A stretch of DNA of 64,000 bases, taken from contig NZ_LMMU01000008.1 in NCBI RefSeq assembly GCF_001422375.1, positions 262,268-326,267 on the forward strand. The letters are read 5' to 3'. Positions 8,132 through 16,749 of the stretch are shown piece by piece. This DNA is from Methylobacterium sp. Leaf99 (GTDB lineage: Bacteria > Pseudomonadota > Alphaproteobacteria > Rhizobiales > Beijerinckiaceae). The position numbers and the translations under genes are program-made. Each line of letters begins with the position of its first letter. Within the stretch, counting starts at the first letter, position 1. The notes under the pieces are model-generated. The model saw only the letters and a list, made by a program, of their open reading frames with translations. It was not told where the DNA came from and did not search any database.

Positions 8132-9001
8132 ATGATGGCGAAGGTCGCGTTCCTGGGCCTCGGTGTGATGGGTGGCCCGATGGCGGGTCATCTCGCGGCG
8201 AAGGGCCATGCCGTCACCGTCTACAATCGCACGGCGGCCAAGGCCGAGGCCTGGGTGCAGGCCCATGGCGGGGCAGCGGCGCCGACTCCGCGTGAGGCGG
8301 CTCGTGGACAGGAGATCGTCTTCGCCTGCGTCGGCAACGACGACGACCTGCGCGGCGTGACGCTCGGCGTGGACGGTGCCTTCGTGGGCATGGAGAAGGG
8401 TTCGGTCTTCGTCGATCACACCACCGCCTCGGCGGAAGTCGCCCGCGAATTGGCCGAGGTCGCACACGCCGCCGGCCTGCACTTCATCGACGCCCCCGTC
8501 TCCGGCGGCCAGGCCGGGGCCGAGAACGCGGCGCTCACCGTCATGTGCGGCGGCGAGGCCGCGACCTACGGCCGGGTCGAGCCGGCGATCCTGAGCTTCG
8601 CCAAGGCGAGCCGCCTCATGGGTCCCTCGGGTTCGGGCCAGCTCACCAAGATGGTCAACCAGATCGCCATCGCGGGATTGGTGCAGGGCCTGTCGGAGGC
8701 GATCCACTTCGCGAAGCGGGCCGAGCTCGACGTCGAGGCGGTCCTCGACGTGATCTCCAAGGGCGCCGCCGGCTCCTGGCAGATGGAGAATCGCGGGCGG
8801 ACCATGAACGCCGAAAAATTCGATTTCGGCTTCGCCGTGGACTGGATGCGCAAGGACCTCGGCATCCTGTTGGCTGAGGCGCGCCGCAACGGCGCCAAGC
8901 TGCCGGTGACCGCCCTGGTCGACCAGTTCTACGCCGACGTGCAGGGCATGGGGGGCAACCGCTGGGACACGTCGAGCCTCATCGCGCGTCTGGAGACGTA
9001 A
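8132..9001 (+). CDS. beta-hydroxyacid dehydrogenase (3-hydroxyisobutyrate dehydrogenase-like)
   Basis: An NAD(P)-dependent oxidoreductase of 289 residues. The Rossmann motif GLGVMGGPMAGHL is at 9-21, the substrate signature FIDAPVSGGQAGAENA at about 118-133, and the catalytic Lys173 and Asn176 lie in QLTKMVNQ. The family includes 3-hydroxyisobutyrate, tartronate-semialdehyde and glyoxylate/succinic-semialdehyde reductases. The exact substrate is uncertain. The gene converges on miaA and the two coding regions overlap by 23 bases at their 3' ends. Confidence 0.9.
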   Translation: MMAKVAFLGLGVMGGPMAGHLAAKGHAVTVYNRTAAKAEAWVQAHGGAAAPTPREAARGQEIVFACVGNDDDLRGVTLGVDGAFVGMEKGSVFVDHTTASAEVARELAEVAHAAGLHFIDAPVSGGQAGAENAALTVMCGGEAATYGRVEPAILSFAKASRLMGPSGSGQLTKMVNQIAIAGLVQGLSEAIHFAKRAELDVEAVLDVISKGAAGSWQMENRGRTMNAEKFDFGFAVDWMRKDLGILLAEARRNGAKLPVTALVDQFYADVQGMGGNRWDTSSLIARLET

Positions 9002-9941
9002 GCCGCACCTCGGCGAGGGGCAGGGCCGCCGCCGGGGCGGTCCAGGCCCAGTCCGGCCCCATCTGGTGGCGGAACCAGGTGAACTGACGCTTGGCATAGC
9101 GGCGCGTGTCGGCCTGACCGCGCCGGATGGCCTCAACGCGGTCGATGACGCCGTCGAGATGCGCGATCAGGCCCGGCACGCCGTGGGCGCGCATAATCGG
9201 CACCATCGGATCGAGGCGGCGTTCGCGCAGGGCCGCGACCTCGTCGAGGGCGCCGTCCGCGATCATCGCGGCGAACCGGGCGTCGATGGCGGCACGCAGC
9301 GCTTCGCGCTCAGGCGCGAGGAACAGTTTCAGGAGTGGCAGGCCGGCAAGGGGGCCGGGCGTGCGACGGCCTCGGAAGCTGGCGATGGGCCGGCCCGTCG
9401 CGGCGAAGATTTCGAGGGCACGGAGGATTCGGGCGCGGTCGCTCCGCCGCAGGGCCTCGGCGCCGCTCGGATCGCGGGCGGCGAGGTCCGCGTGGAGCGA
9501 CTCCGTCGGGCGGCCCTCGGCCTCGGTCCGGACCGCGGCCCGCACGGCGTCGGGCACGCTCGGCAGCTCCGACAACCCTTCCTCCAGGGCGCGGAAGTAC
9601 AGGCCTGTGCCGCCGACGAAGATCGGCAGGCGGCCCTCCTCCCTCAGTTCGGCGAAGAGGCCGGTCGCTTCCCGGGCGAAGTGACCGGCGGAATAGTTGA
9701 TCGCCCCGTCGACATGGCCGTAGAGGCGATGGGGCGCCAGGGCCGCCTCCGCCGCGCTCGGGCGGGCCGAGAGGCGGCGCAGATCCGCGTAGACCTGCAT
9801 GGAATCGGTGTTGATCACCACGCCCCGGAACCGGCGCGCCAGGGCGGTGGCGAGGCCCGACTTGCCCGAGGCGGTCGGCCCTGCGATGAGGATGGCCGCC
9901 GGCCGGCCTGCTGCGTGTGCTGTGTCCGTGACCGGCGGCAA
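8979..9941 (-). CDS. miaA: tRNA dimethylallyltransferase
   Basis: Adds the dimethylallyl group to A37 of tRNAs reading UNN codons. The P-loop GPTASGKS is at residues 21-28, followed by VINTDSMQVYADL, FVGGTGLYFRAL and the C-terminal DTRRYAKRQFTWFRHQ motif, all diagnostic. No ATG fits the N-terminus. TTG at 9941 gives 320 residues with GGAG about 10 bases upstream; TTG at 9986 would overlap serB. The start lies 17 bases from the divergent serB start, so the promoters must overlap the opposing genes. Confidence 0.93.
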   Translation of the reverse strand: MPPVTDTAHAAGRPAAILIAGPTASGKSGLATALARRFRGVVINTDSMQVYADLRRLSARPSAAEAALAPHRLYGHVDGAINYSAGHFAREATGLFAELREEGRLPIFVGGTGLYFRALEEGLSELPSVPDAVRAAVRTEAEGRPTESLHADLAARDPSGAEALRRSDRARILRALEIFAATGRPIASFRGRRTPGPLAGLPLLKLFLAPEREALRAAIDARFAAMIADGALDEVAALRERRLDPMVPIMRAHGVPGLIAHLDGVIDRVEAIRRGQADTRRYAKRQFTWFRHQMGPDWAWTAPAAALPLAEVRLTSPDAR

Positions 9942-9958
9942 GGCGTGGAAGCTCCCGG

Positions 9959-10855
9959 ATGTCCCTCGTCGCGATCCTGATAGCAAACACCGCGCGTCCC
10001 GCCATCACCGATGCGGTCCTGGCCGAGACCCGCCGGGTGCTGCGAACGGAGCATCAGCCGCGCATCCTCCACGGCGAGGTCGCCGCCGAGGTGCTGGTGC
10101 CGGGGGCACCCGCCGATGCACCCGCCCTCGCCCGGCGCCTGCGCGCGGCGTTCGCGTCGGAGCCCTTCGACATCGCCGTCCTGCCCGCCGGCCCGCACCG
10201 GCGCAAGCGCCTGTTCCTCGCCGACATGGACTCCACCATGATCGAGCAGGAATGCATCGACGAGCTCGCCGCCACCGTCGGCCTGCGTGCCCAGGTCTCG
10301 GCCATCACCGAACGGGCCATGCGCGGGGAGATCGCCTTCGGGCCGGCCCTGCGCGAGCGCGTCGCCCTCCTGCGCGACTTGCCCGTCGGCGTCATCGATA
10401 CCCTGATGTCCGAGCGCATCACCCTCATGCCCGGCGCGCGAACCCTGGTGCAGACGTGCAAGGCCCACGGCGCCCATACCTGCCTCGTGTCCGGCGGCTT
10501 CACCGTGTTCACCGGGCCGGTGGCCGCGATGATCGGGTTCGACGAGGCCCATGCCACGACGCTGGGCGTCAGGGACGGAAAACTCACCGGCACCGTTCAC
10601 GAGCCCATCGTCGACAAGGCGACGAAGCGCGCCACCCTGATCAATCTGCGCAGCCGGTTCGGCCTCGATCCGGCCGAGACCCTGGCTGTGGGCGACGGCG
10701 CCAACGACCTCGACATGCTGGGGGAGGCCGGCCTCGGCGTCGCGTTCCGGGCCAAGCCCGCGGTGGCCGCCGCCGTCCGGGTTCGCATCGACCACGGCGA
10801 CCTCACCGCCCTGCTCTACCTCCAGGGCTATGCCGCGAGCGAGTTCGTGAACTGA
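9959..10855 (+). CDS. serB: phosphoserine phosphatase
   Basis: A 298-residue HAD-superfamily enzyme for the last step of serine synthesis, hydrolysing O-phosphoserine. The nucleophile motif DMDSTMIEQE has D89 as the likely nucleophile and D91 as the acid/base; GDGANDLDM forms the C-terminal metal-binding loop. An N-terminal segment of about 80 residues precedes the catalytic domain, as in other SerB proteins. It is divergent from miaA, and the stop is immediately followed by a strong hairpin shared with convergent degP. Confidence 0.95.
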   Translation: MSLVAILIANTARPAITDAVLAETRRVLRTEHQPRILHGEVAAEVLVPGAPADAPALARRLRAAFASEPFDIAVLPAGPHRRKRLFLADMDSTMIEQECIDELAATVGLRAQVSAITERAMRGEIAFGPALRERVALLRDLPVGVIDTLMSERITLMPGARTLVQTCKAHGAHTCLVSGGFTVFTGPVAAMIGFDEAHATTLGVRDGKLTGTVHEPIVDKATKRATLINLRSRFGLDPAETLAVGDGANDLDMLGEAGLGVAFRAKPAVAAAVRVRIDHGDLTALLYLQGYAASEFVN

Positions 10856-10889
10856 AAAAGGCCGCCCTTCCTTCGGATGGCGGCCTTTT
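10855..10889. terminator. bidirectional rho-independent terminator between serB and degP
   Basis: AAAAAGGCCGCC (10855-10866) pairs with GGCGGCCTTTT (10879-10889) around a 12-base loop. A-run and T-run flank the stem on opposite sides, so it can stop transcription from serB on the plus strand and degP on the minus strand. Confidence 0.85.
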
Positions 10890-10913
10890 CGAAGTCACGA
10901 CCGTCGGGGCCGG

Positions 10914-12446
10914 TCAGTCGAGGCCGAGGGCCACGAAGCGGATGTCGCCGGACGCGCTCGCCACCATGAGGAGCACGGACTTGCGGTTCTCCTTGCGCAG
11001 CTGCTCGACGCGCTTGGTCACTTCGGCCGGCGTGGTCACCGGCTCCTGACCGACCTCGACGATGAGTTCGCCGGGCTTGATCTGCTTGTCGGCGGCCGTC
11101 GAGTTCGGATCGACCCGCATCACCACGACGCCCTTGAGGGTGTCCTTGATGCCGTAGCGGCGGCGCAGGTCGTCGGTGAGGTTCGACAGATTGAGACCGA
11201 GCGCCTGACGCACGGCGCTCTCGGCCTCCGGCTGGCGGGCATTGGCGAGCTGCGGCTTCTCGTTGTCTTCCAGGCGTCCGAGGGTCACGGACTTCGTCGT
11301 CTCGGCGCCCTTGCGCACCACGATCACCTCGACGACCTTGCCGACGGGGGTCGCAGCGACGATGCGCGGCAGGTCGCTGGAGGACTTCACGGCCGTGCCG
11401 TTGAACTTCACGATGACGTCGCCGACCTCGAGGTTCGACACCTTGGCCGGACCCTTCTCGTCGACACCGGCGATGAGGGCGCCGCGGGCGCCACCCTTCA
11501 GGCCGAGCGCCTCGGCCGTGGCGTCGTCGACGTTCTGGATGCGCACGCCGAGCCAGCCGCGGCGGACCTCGCCGAATTCGCGCAGCTGGTCGATGACCTG
11601 GGATGCCGTGGCCGAGGGCACGGCGAAGCCGATGCCGACGGACCCGCCGGTCGGCGACAGGATCGCGGTGTTGATGCCGATGACCTCGCCGTTCATGTTG
11701 AACAGCGGGCCGCCGGAATTGCCCTTGTTGATGGCCGCATCCGTCTGGATGTAGTTGTCGTAGGGACCCGATTCGATGTTGCGCCCGCGCGCCGAAACGA
11801 TGCCGGCCGAGACCGAGCCGCCGAGTCCGAACGGGTTGCCGATGGCGATGACCCAGTCGCCCGGCCGCATTTTTTCGGAATCGCCGAACGGCACGGCTTT
11901 CAGGGGCTTGTCGGCTTCGGGCTTCACCCGCAGCACGGCGAGATCGATCTTCGGGTCCTTGCCGATGATCTCGGCCTTCAACTTGGTGCCGTTGTGGAGG
12001 ATGACCTGGATGTCGTTGGCGTCGCCGATGACGTGGTTGTTCGTCACCACGATGCCCGACGCGTCGATGATGAAGCCGGAGCCGAGGGAGTTCGATTTCC
12101 GCGACTGCTGGCGCGGGGCCTCGCCGTCTCCACCACCGCCGCGTCCGCCGCGCTTGCTGAAGAACTCCTCGAACAGGTCCTCGAACGGCGTACCGGGTGG
12201 CAGCTGCGGCCCGCTGCGGGTGTTGGGCCGGGCCTCGACGGTGGTGGAGGCCGAGATGTTCACCACCGCATCCGTGACCTGATCCGCGAGGTCGGCCAGG
12301 GATTCCGGACCCTTGGCGAAGGCGGGCTGGGACAGGCCGGTGACGCTGACCGAGGTCGCCAGGGTGGCGGCCACGAGAGCCGAGCACAGGGAGCGGCGCA
12401 ACGCTCGCAGGCGGGGCGCTGGGACAGCGCGCGCGACGGAATCCAT
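10914..12446 (-). CDS. degP: periplasmic serine protease/chaperone DegP (Do family)
   Basis: A 510-residue exported HtrA-type protease. The signal peptide ends at about Ala44 (QPAFA). The trypsin-like domain carries the triad H138 (TNNHVIG), D168 (KIDLAVL) and S244 (KGNSGGPLF), and two PDZ domains follow at about 275-385 and 400-500. It degrades or refolds damaged envelope proteins. A glycine/arginine-rich loop (about 97-115) corresponds to the LA loop region. ATG 12446 is preferred over an upstream start at 12503, since it leads straight into the basic signal-peptide N-region. It is downstream of hflKC in the same direction. Confidence 0.94.
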   Translation of the reverse strand: MDSVARAVPAPRLRALRRSLCSALVAATLATSVSVTGLSQPAFAKGPESLADLADQVTDAVVNISASTTVEARPNTRSGPQLPPGTPFEDLFEEFFSKRGGRGGGGDGEAPRQQSRKSNSLGSGFIIDASGIVVTNNHVIGDANDIQVILHNGTKLKAEIIGKDPKIDLAVLRVKPEADKPLKAVPFGDSEKMRPGDWVIAIGNPFGLGGSVSAGIVSARGRNIESGPYDNYIQTDAAINKGNSGGPLFNMNGEVIGINTAILSPTGGSVGIGFAVPSATASQVIDQLREFGEVRRGWLGVRIQNVDDATAEALGLKGGARGALIAGVDEKGPAKVSNLEVGDVIVKFNGTAVKSSSDLPRIVAATPVGKVVEVIVVRKGAETTKSVTLGRLEDNEKPQLANARQPEAESAVRQALGLNLSNLTDDLRRRYGIKDTLKGVVVMRVDPNSTAADKQIKPGELIVEVGQEPVTTPAEVTKRVEQLRKENRKSVLLMVASASGDIRFVALGLD

Positions 12447-12526
12447 GATCGACCTCTTGGCTGAAACGTTGCTCTTAGATCGTCCCCCGGACCCGGCGAT
12501 CAAGGGGCCTTACGCGCTCACGAAGA

Positions 12527-12552
12527 CGGCCGGCACTGTGAGGTGCCGGCCG
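12527..12552. terminator. perfect 10-bp hairpin between hflC and degP
   Basis: CGGCCGGCAC (12527-12536) and GTGCCGGCCG (12543-12552) form a perfect 10-bp stem with a 6-base loop just downstream of hflC. There is no proper T-run on either side, so it may attenuate rather than end transcription into degP. Confidence 0.45.
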
Positions 12553-12584
12553 CTGGGTCGTTGTCGCAGGAAGGGACGGTCGGC

Positions 12585-13529
12585 TCAGCGCCCGACCGAA
12601 CCCGTCGCTCCCGCTTCCCCGCCGCGTCCGGCGGTGGCCGGCGAGCGACCCTGCGGGTCGCTGAAATAGCGGAAGAAGTCCGAGGACGGTGACATCACGA
12701 GGCGGGTGTCGGAGCCCTTCAGCCCGGTCTCGTAGGCCTGCATCGATCGATAGAAGCTGAAGAAGTCCGGGTCCTTGCCGTAGGCCACGGCGAGGATGCG
12801 GTTCTTGTCGGCATCGCCCTGGCCGCGAAGGGTCTCGGAGGTCTGGTTGGCCTCGGAGAGCAGCACGGTCACGTCGCGGTCGGCCTTGGCCTTGATGGTC
12901 GCGGCGATCTGATCGCCGTTGGCGCGGATGTCGGCGGCCTCGCGGTTGCGCTCCGTCGTCATGCGCCGGTAGACGGCCGTGCTGTTCTGCGCCGGCAGAT
13001 CGACGCGGGTCATGCGCAGGTCGACGATCTCGACGCCGAGTTCCTTGGCCTGCCGGTTCACGTCCCCCTGGATCTGGTTCATCAGGTCCGAGCGCTGGGT
13101 CCGCACGATGGCGTCCCGGGTCGAGCGGGCCAGCACGTTCCGCAGGGCCGAGTTGGTGAAGCTGGCCAGCAGGGTGTTGGCCCGGAGGATGTTGTTGGCC
13201 GACTGGTAGAACTTCAGCGGGTCGATGATCCGGTAGCGGGCGAAGGCATCGACTTCGAGGTTCTGACGATCGGCCGTCAGCAGGGTCTGCACCGGCAGGT
13301 CGAGGTCGAGGACGCGCTTGTCGAACAGGACCACGTTGTCCATGAACGGCACCTTGAAATACAGGCCCGGCTTGTCGGTGCCGGTCTGGTTCAGCACGGC
13401 GCGGACGCGGCCGAACTGGAGCACGAGGGCCTGCTGCATCTGTCCCACGGTGAAGACCGAGGCGTAGAGCAGGACGACGACGGCCGCCGCCGCGATGAGG
13501 AAGCCGGTGCGGAGGGCTGGGTTGTTCAT
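12585..13529 (-). CDS. hflC: HflC, regulator of FtsH protease
   Basis: A 314-residue SPFH/prohibitin-family membrane protein. An N-terminal transmembrane anchor at about residues 7-26 is followed by the SPFH domain (FGRVRAVLNQTGTDKPGLYF, VDAFARYRIIDPLKFYQ). A long helical segment has the conserved FGVEIVDLRMTR-like stretch (here LGVEIVDLRMTRVDLP). HflC pairs with HflK to enclose and modulate the FtsH protease. Its ATG overlaps the hflK stop (ATGA at 13526-13529), showing translational coupling. Confidence 0.95.
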   Translation of the reverse strand: MNNPALRTGFLIAAAAVVVLLYASVFTVGQMQQALVLQFGRVRAVLNQTGTDKPGLYFKVPFMDNVVLFDKRVLDLDLPVQTLLTADRQNLEVDAFARYRIIDPLKFYQSANNILRANTLLASFTNSALRNVLARSTRDAIVRTQRSDLMNQIQGDVNRQAKELGVEIVDLRMTRVDLPAQNSTAVYRRMTTERNREAADIRANGDQIAATIKAKADRDVTVLLSEANQTSETLRGQGDADKNRILAVAYGKDPDFFSFYRSMQAYETGLKGSDTRLVMSPSSDFFRYFSDPQGRSPATAGRGGEAGATGSVGR

Positions 13530-14689
13530 CGGGCGGCTCCACCGGTGCTACGGGCGCCGAATTCCGTGAGGGGCAGGACGGGGACGACACCGGCGCCGCC
13601 GGTGTTCACGCCGGTGCCGTTCTGATCGATGATCACCTTGTTGACCGAGCCCAGGACCCGCTCCATCGTTTCGAGGAAGATGCGCTCACGGCTGATCACC
13701 GGCGCGACCTTGTAGGACTCGTAGACCTGCTGGAACCGGGCGGCCTGACCGGTCGCCTCGGCGGTCGCCTGGGTCTTGTAGGCCTCCGCCGCCTGGACGA
13801 TCTGCGAGGCCTTACCCTTGGCCTGGGGCACCTCGCGGCTGGCGTAGGTCCGGGCCTCGTTCTGCGCGCGCTCGGCGTCCTGCTGAGCGGCGTTCACGTC
13901 GATGAAGGCGGGGCGCACCTCGGGCGGCGGATTGACGGCCACGAGCTGCACCACCTCCATGCGCACGCCGGCGCCGTACTCGTCGAGGGCCTTCTGGGTG
14001 ATCTCCTTGACCTCCTGGGCGACGCTCGACTGCTCGTTGGTCAGGATCGCCTGGATGTTGCGGCGACCGATGACCTCGCGCATGGCGCTCTCGGCGATGG
14101 CCTTGATGGTGCCCTCGGGGTTCTCGAGGTTGAACACGTAGTCGGACGCCTTGAGCGGGTTCACGCGCCACTGCACCTCGAAATCGAGGTCGACGATGTT
14201 CTCGTCGCCGGTGAGCATGAGGCTCTCCTCCGGCTTGTCCGTGGCGCGGCCCTGTGCGCCGAGGCCGGCGCGGTAACCGATCTGGATGCTGTTGACCTGG
14301 CCGACATTCGGCTTGGTCACGGCGCCGATGGGATAGGGGAAGTTGTAGTTCAGCCCCTGGCCGGTGGTGCCGGTGTAGCGCCCGAACATGGTGGTGATGC
14401 CGACCTGCTGGGGCGCCACCGTATAGACGCCCGTGGCGAGCCAGCCGATGGCGAGGAGCCCCGCCGCGATCAGGATGCCGCGTCCACCGCCCATGGAGCC
14501 GCCGGGCAGCACGCCGCGCAGGCGGTCCTGGCCGCGCCGGAGCAGATCCTCGAGGTCGGGGGGCGTCCTGCCGCCACCGCCACCGCCGCCGCCCCACGGG
14601 CCACCCCCGCCGCCATTGCCGCCGCTGCCCCGGCCCCAGGGCCCTCCCCCGTTGCCGCTACCGCCGCCGCTCTGATTGCTCCAAGGCAT
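13526..14689 (-). CDS. hflK: HflK, regulator of FtsH protease
   Basis: A 387-residue partner of HflC. A glycine-rich N-terminal tail of about 45 residues (repeated GGNGGGGGPWG-type blocks) precedes a transmembrane segment at about 75-96 and an SPFH domain (QVGITTMFGRYTGTTGQGLN, DFEVQWRVNPLKASDYVFN), then a long helix. ATG 14689 (MPWSNQSGGGSGN) is the canonical alphaproteobacterial start; the frame is open upstream but not family-like. In many relatives folA and thyA lie directly upstream in the same direction. Here an opposite-facing AT-rich DHFR gene occupies that place. Confidence 0.95.
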   Translation of the reverse strand: MPWSNQSGGGSGNGGGPWGRGSGGNGGGGGPWGGGGGGGGRTPPDLEDLLRRGQDRLRGVLPGGSMGGGRGILIAAGLLAIGWLATGVYTVAPQQVGITTMFGRYTGTTGQGLNYNFPYPIGAVTKPNVGQVNSIQIGYRAGLGAQGRATDKPEESLMLTGDENIVDLDFEVQWRVNPLKASDYVFNLENPEGTIKAIAESAMREVIGRRNIQAILTNEQSSVAQEVKEITQKALDEYGAGVRMEVVQLVAVNPPPEVRPAFIDVNAAQQDAERAQNEARTYASREVPQAKGKASQIVQAAEAYKTQATAEATGQAARFQQVYESYKVAPVISRERIFLETMERVLGSVNKVIIDQNGTGVNTGGAGVVPVLPLTEFGARSTGGAAR

Positions 14690-15162
14690 GCTCGCCGATA
14701 TCTCCCGTTCCAGCAGCGTGTCCGCTGCGCAAAGCCTTAAGTGGCCCGAAGCCCACTCGCGCTGTCCGCGACGGGCGGACCGTGCCTCCATCCCGTGGAC
14801 GAGCGCGTTGTACGATCTCGATCGGCGCATTCCACCTGCGAGACCACGCATGGCCCTGTCAAGATTGCCAGTTGGGCATCGCGAGGGAGAATGGCAACAG
14901 CGACATACCGCTCTTGCCCAACATACCTCCCTATCCAGCGAACCAACGAACGATCACGAACCGGGGTGTGGCTTGGCCTCTCTGGTGATCAGCTTGGAAT
15001 CGTGTTTGAGGTGCGGTGATAGGCTAAAGGTCCAATGCGCCAGAGACGTTTCGTCCGGTCCCGCATCATGTCGTCCTCCACTCAAACTTAACCGTTTGCA
15101 GCCATCGTACACGAGAAACCGGCAAGCGAATTTAATCGCAGCTTAACAATGAAACTTGAGCA
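14690..15162. other. non-coding interval with falling G+C between hflK and the DHFR gene
   Basis: About 470 bases without a convincing gene. The first 170 bases resemble the chromosome in composition and should hold the hflK promoter. From about 14.9 kb the composition drops, reaching roughly 42% G+C in the line 15121-15180 before the DHFR start. I found no remnant of a native folA on either strand. Confidence 0.6.
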
Positions 15163-15855
15163 ATGAAGCCGATTGAACGTCCAATGCCGTCGATATCCTA
15201 TATCGTGGCTCGCAGCAGTCCCGGTGGGGTAATCGGCTGCGAAAATCAGTTGCCTTGGAAACTCAAGACAGACATGAAATTTTTTCGCTCTGTCACGCAG
15301 GGTAATGCTGTAATTATGGGAAGAAAAACCTTTGAATCTTTAGGAAGGCCGCTTCCGAATCGAACCAATATTATACTTTCTACCGAAAAATCAGGGTTGG
15401 CAGATGGCACGATTTGGGTGAATACGCCCGAGAATGCTCTGTATATTGCAGATCTATTCTCAATTTTGGGTGCAAGAACCGAGATATTTGTGATTGGCGG
15501 TGCGCAAATCTATAAAGTTTTCACGTCGATGTTCACTAAAATCTATCTCACAGAGGTTTTTCACCAATTTCAGGGCGGTGATGCCTTTTTTCGAAATAAG
15601 TTCGACCGGCGCGAGTGGGATATTGTGCAGGAAAACACATATCCCGCTTCAGATCAGGATGAGTTTCCATTTCGAATTTGCGTCATGGAGAAAAAAATCA
15701 AATATACTCGCAACCGAGATATAACGGAATTCTATGTTAATAATAAATTCATGAATACAGATAGTTACCCCGAAAGTTTGCAAGGTGATTTACAGCGTCG
15801 CATTGATTCTCAGGAAGAGCAGATATTGCTCCCCTTCACGAAGCGAGTGGCCTAA
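15163..15855 (+). CDS. AT-rich dihydrofolate reductase with C-terminal extension
   Basis: Reduces dihydrofolate to tetrahydrofolate using NADPH. The DHFR core spans about residues 10-177: YIVARSSPGGVIGCENQLPW, catalytic Asp37 in LKTDMKFF, NADPH-binding VIMGRKTFESLGRPLPNR, and FVIGGAQIY. Residues 178-230 form an extra charged tail with no recognised family. Two 60-base lines I counted in the gene have 38-40% G+C, far below every neighbour, with A/T-ending codons throughout. It is antiparallel to both hflK and thyA and stops 9 bases before the thyA stop. ATG 15184 (7 codons in) is an equally plausible start. Transfer from a low-GC source is inferred. Confidence 0.88.
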   Translation: MKPIERPMPSISYIVARSSPGGVIGCENQLPWKLKTDMKFFRSVTQGNAVIMGRKTFESLGRPLPNRTNIILSTEKSGLADGTIWVNTPENALYIADLFSILGARTEIFVIGGAQIYKVFTSMFTKIYLTEVFHQFQGGDAFFRNKFDRREWDIVQENTYPASDQDEFPFRICVMEKKIKYTRNRDITEFYVNNKFMNTDSYPESLQGDLQRRIDSQEEQILLPFTKRVA

Positions 15856-15864
15856 TCAATTTTT

Positions 15865-16659
15865 TCAGACCGCCACCGGCGCGCGGATGGCGGGGTGCGG
15901 CGCGTAGCCCTCGATGGCGATGTCCTCAAAACGGAAGTCGAACAGGGACGTGACGGCCGGGTTCAACGCGAGACGCGGCAGGGGGCGTTCCTCGCGGGTG
16001 AGCTGGAGGCGGGCCTGATCGAGGTGGTTCACGTAGAGGTGTGCGTCCCCCAGGGTATGGACGAAGTCGCCGGGCGTCAGTCCCGTGACCTGTGCGATCA
16101 TCGCCGTCAGCAGGGCGTAGCTGGCGATATTGAACGGCACGCCGAGGAACACGTCGGCCGAGCGCTGGTAGAGTTGGCACGACAGCCGGCCCTCGGCGAC
16201 GTAGAACTGGAACAGGCAATGGCACGGGGCGAGCGCCATCCGGTCGAGGTCGGCCGGGTTCCAGGCCGAGACGACGAGGCGGCGCGAATCCGGGTTGCGG
16301 CGGATCTCGTCGAGCACCCAGGCGATCTGATCGACGCTGCCGCCGTCGGGCTTGGCCCACGAGCGCCATTGCCGGCCGTAGACCGGGCCGAGGTCGCCCT
16401 CCGCGTCGGCCCACTCGTCCCAGATGGTGACGCCGTTGGCCTGGAGTGCCCGCACGTTGGTATCGCCCGTGAGGAACCACAGCAATTCGTGGATGATGGA
16501 GCGCAGGTGCAGCTGCTTCGTCGTCACCAGGGGGAAGCCGGCGGCCAGATCGAACCGCATCTGGTGGCCGAACACCGAGAGGGTGCCCGTCCCCGTGCGG
16601 TCATCCTTGCGGACGCCCTCCGAGAGGATGCGTTCGAGAAGCTGATGGTAGGCGTGCAT
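15865..16659 (-). CDS. thyA: thymidylate synthase
   Basis: Makes dTMP from dUMP using methylenetetrahydrofolate, releasing the dihydrofolate that a DHFR must recycle. The 264-residue length equals that of the Escherichia coli enzyme, and the catalytic cysteine falls at the same number, C146 ([10 protein letters not shown]). [27 protein letters not shown] and [12 protein letters not shown] are all intact. Composition is normal for the chromosome right up to its stop codon, so the compositional break with the DHFR gene lies in the 9-base gap between them. Confidence 0.97.
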   Translation of the reverse strand: MHAYHQLLERILSEGVRKDDRTGTGTLSVFGHQMRFDLAAGFPLVTTKQLHLRSIIHELLWFLTGDTNVRALQANGVTIWDEWADAEGDLGPVYGRQWRSWAKPDGGSVDQIAWVLDEIRRNPDSRRLVVSAWNPADLDRMALAPCHCLFQFYVAEGRLSCQLYQRSADVFLGVPFNIASYALLTAMIAQVTGLTPGDFVHTLGDAHLYVNHLDQARLQLTREERPLPRLALNPAVTSLFDFRFEDIAIEGYAPHPAIRAPVAV

Positions 16660-16749
16660 CGCGGCTCCGGCTGTCCTTCGTGAATAACGCGTCGGTGGCG
16701 GCGAGGCGAGGTCGTGGGCGCTCCCGGTCGCGGTTGTCCCTAACGATCC

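Noticed and set aside
14560..14690. GGN-rich repeat in hflK resembling a tandem repeat element
   Set aside because: It encodes the glycine-rich N-terminal tail normal for HflK, so it is coding low complexity rather than a mobile or regulatory repeat.
14690..15162. Remnant of the native folA gene
   Set aside because: I looked on both strands for DHFR motifs such as the LPW-x-D-x-K-F region or GRKT-type segment and found none. If a remnant exists it is beyond recognition by eye.
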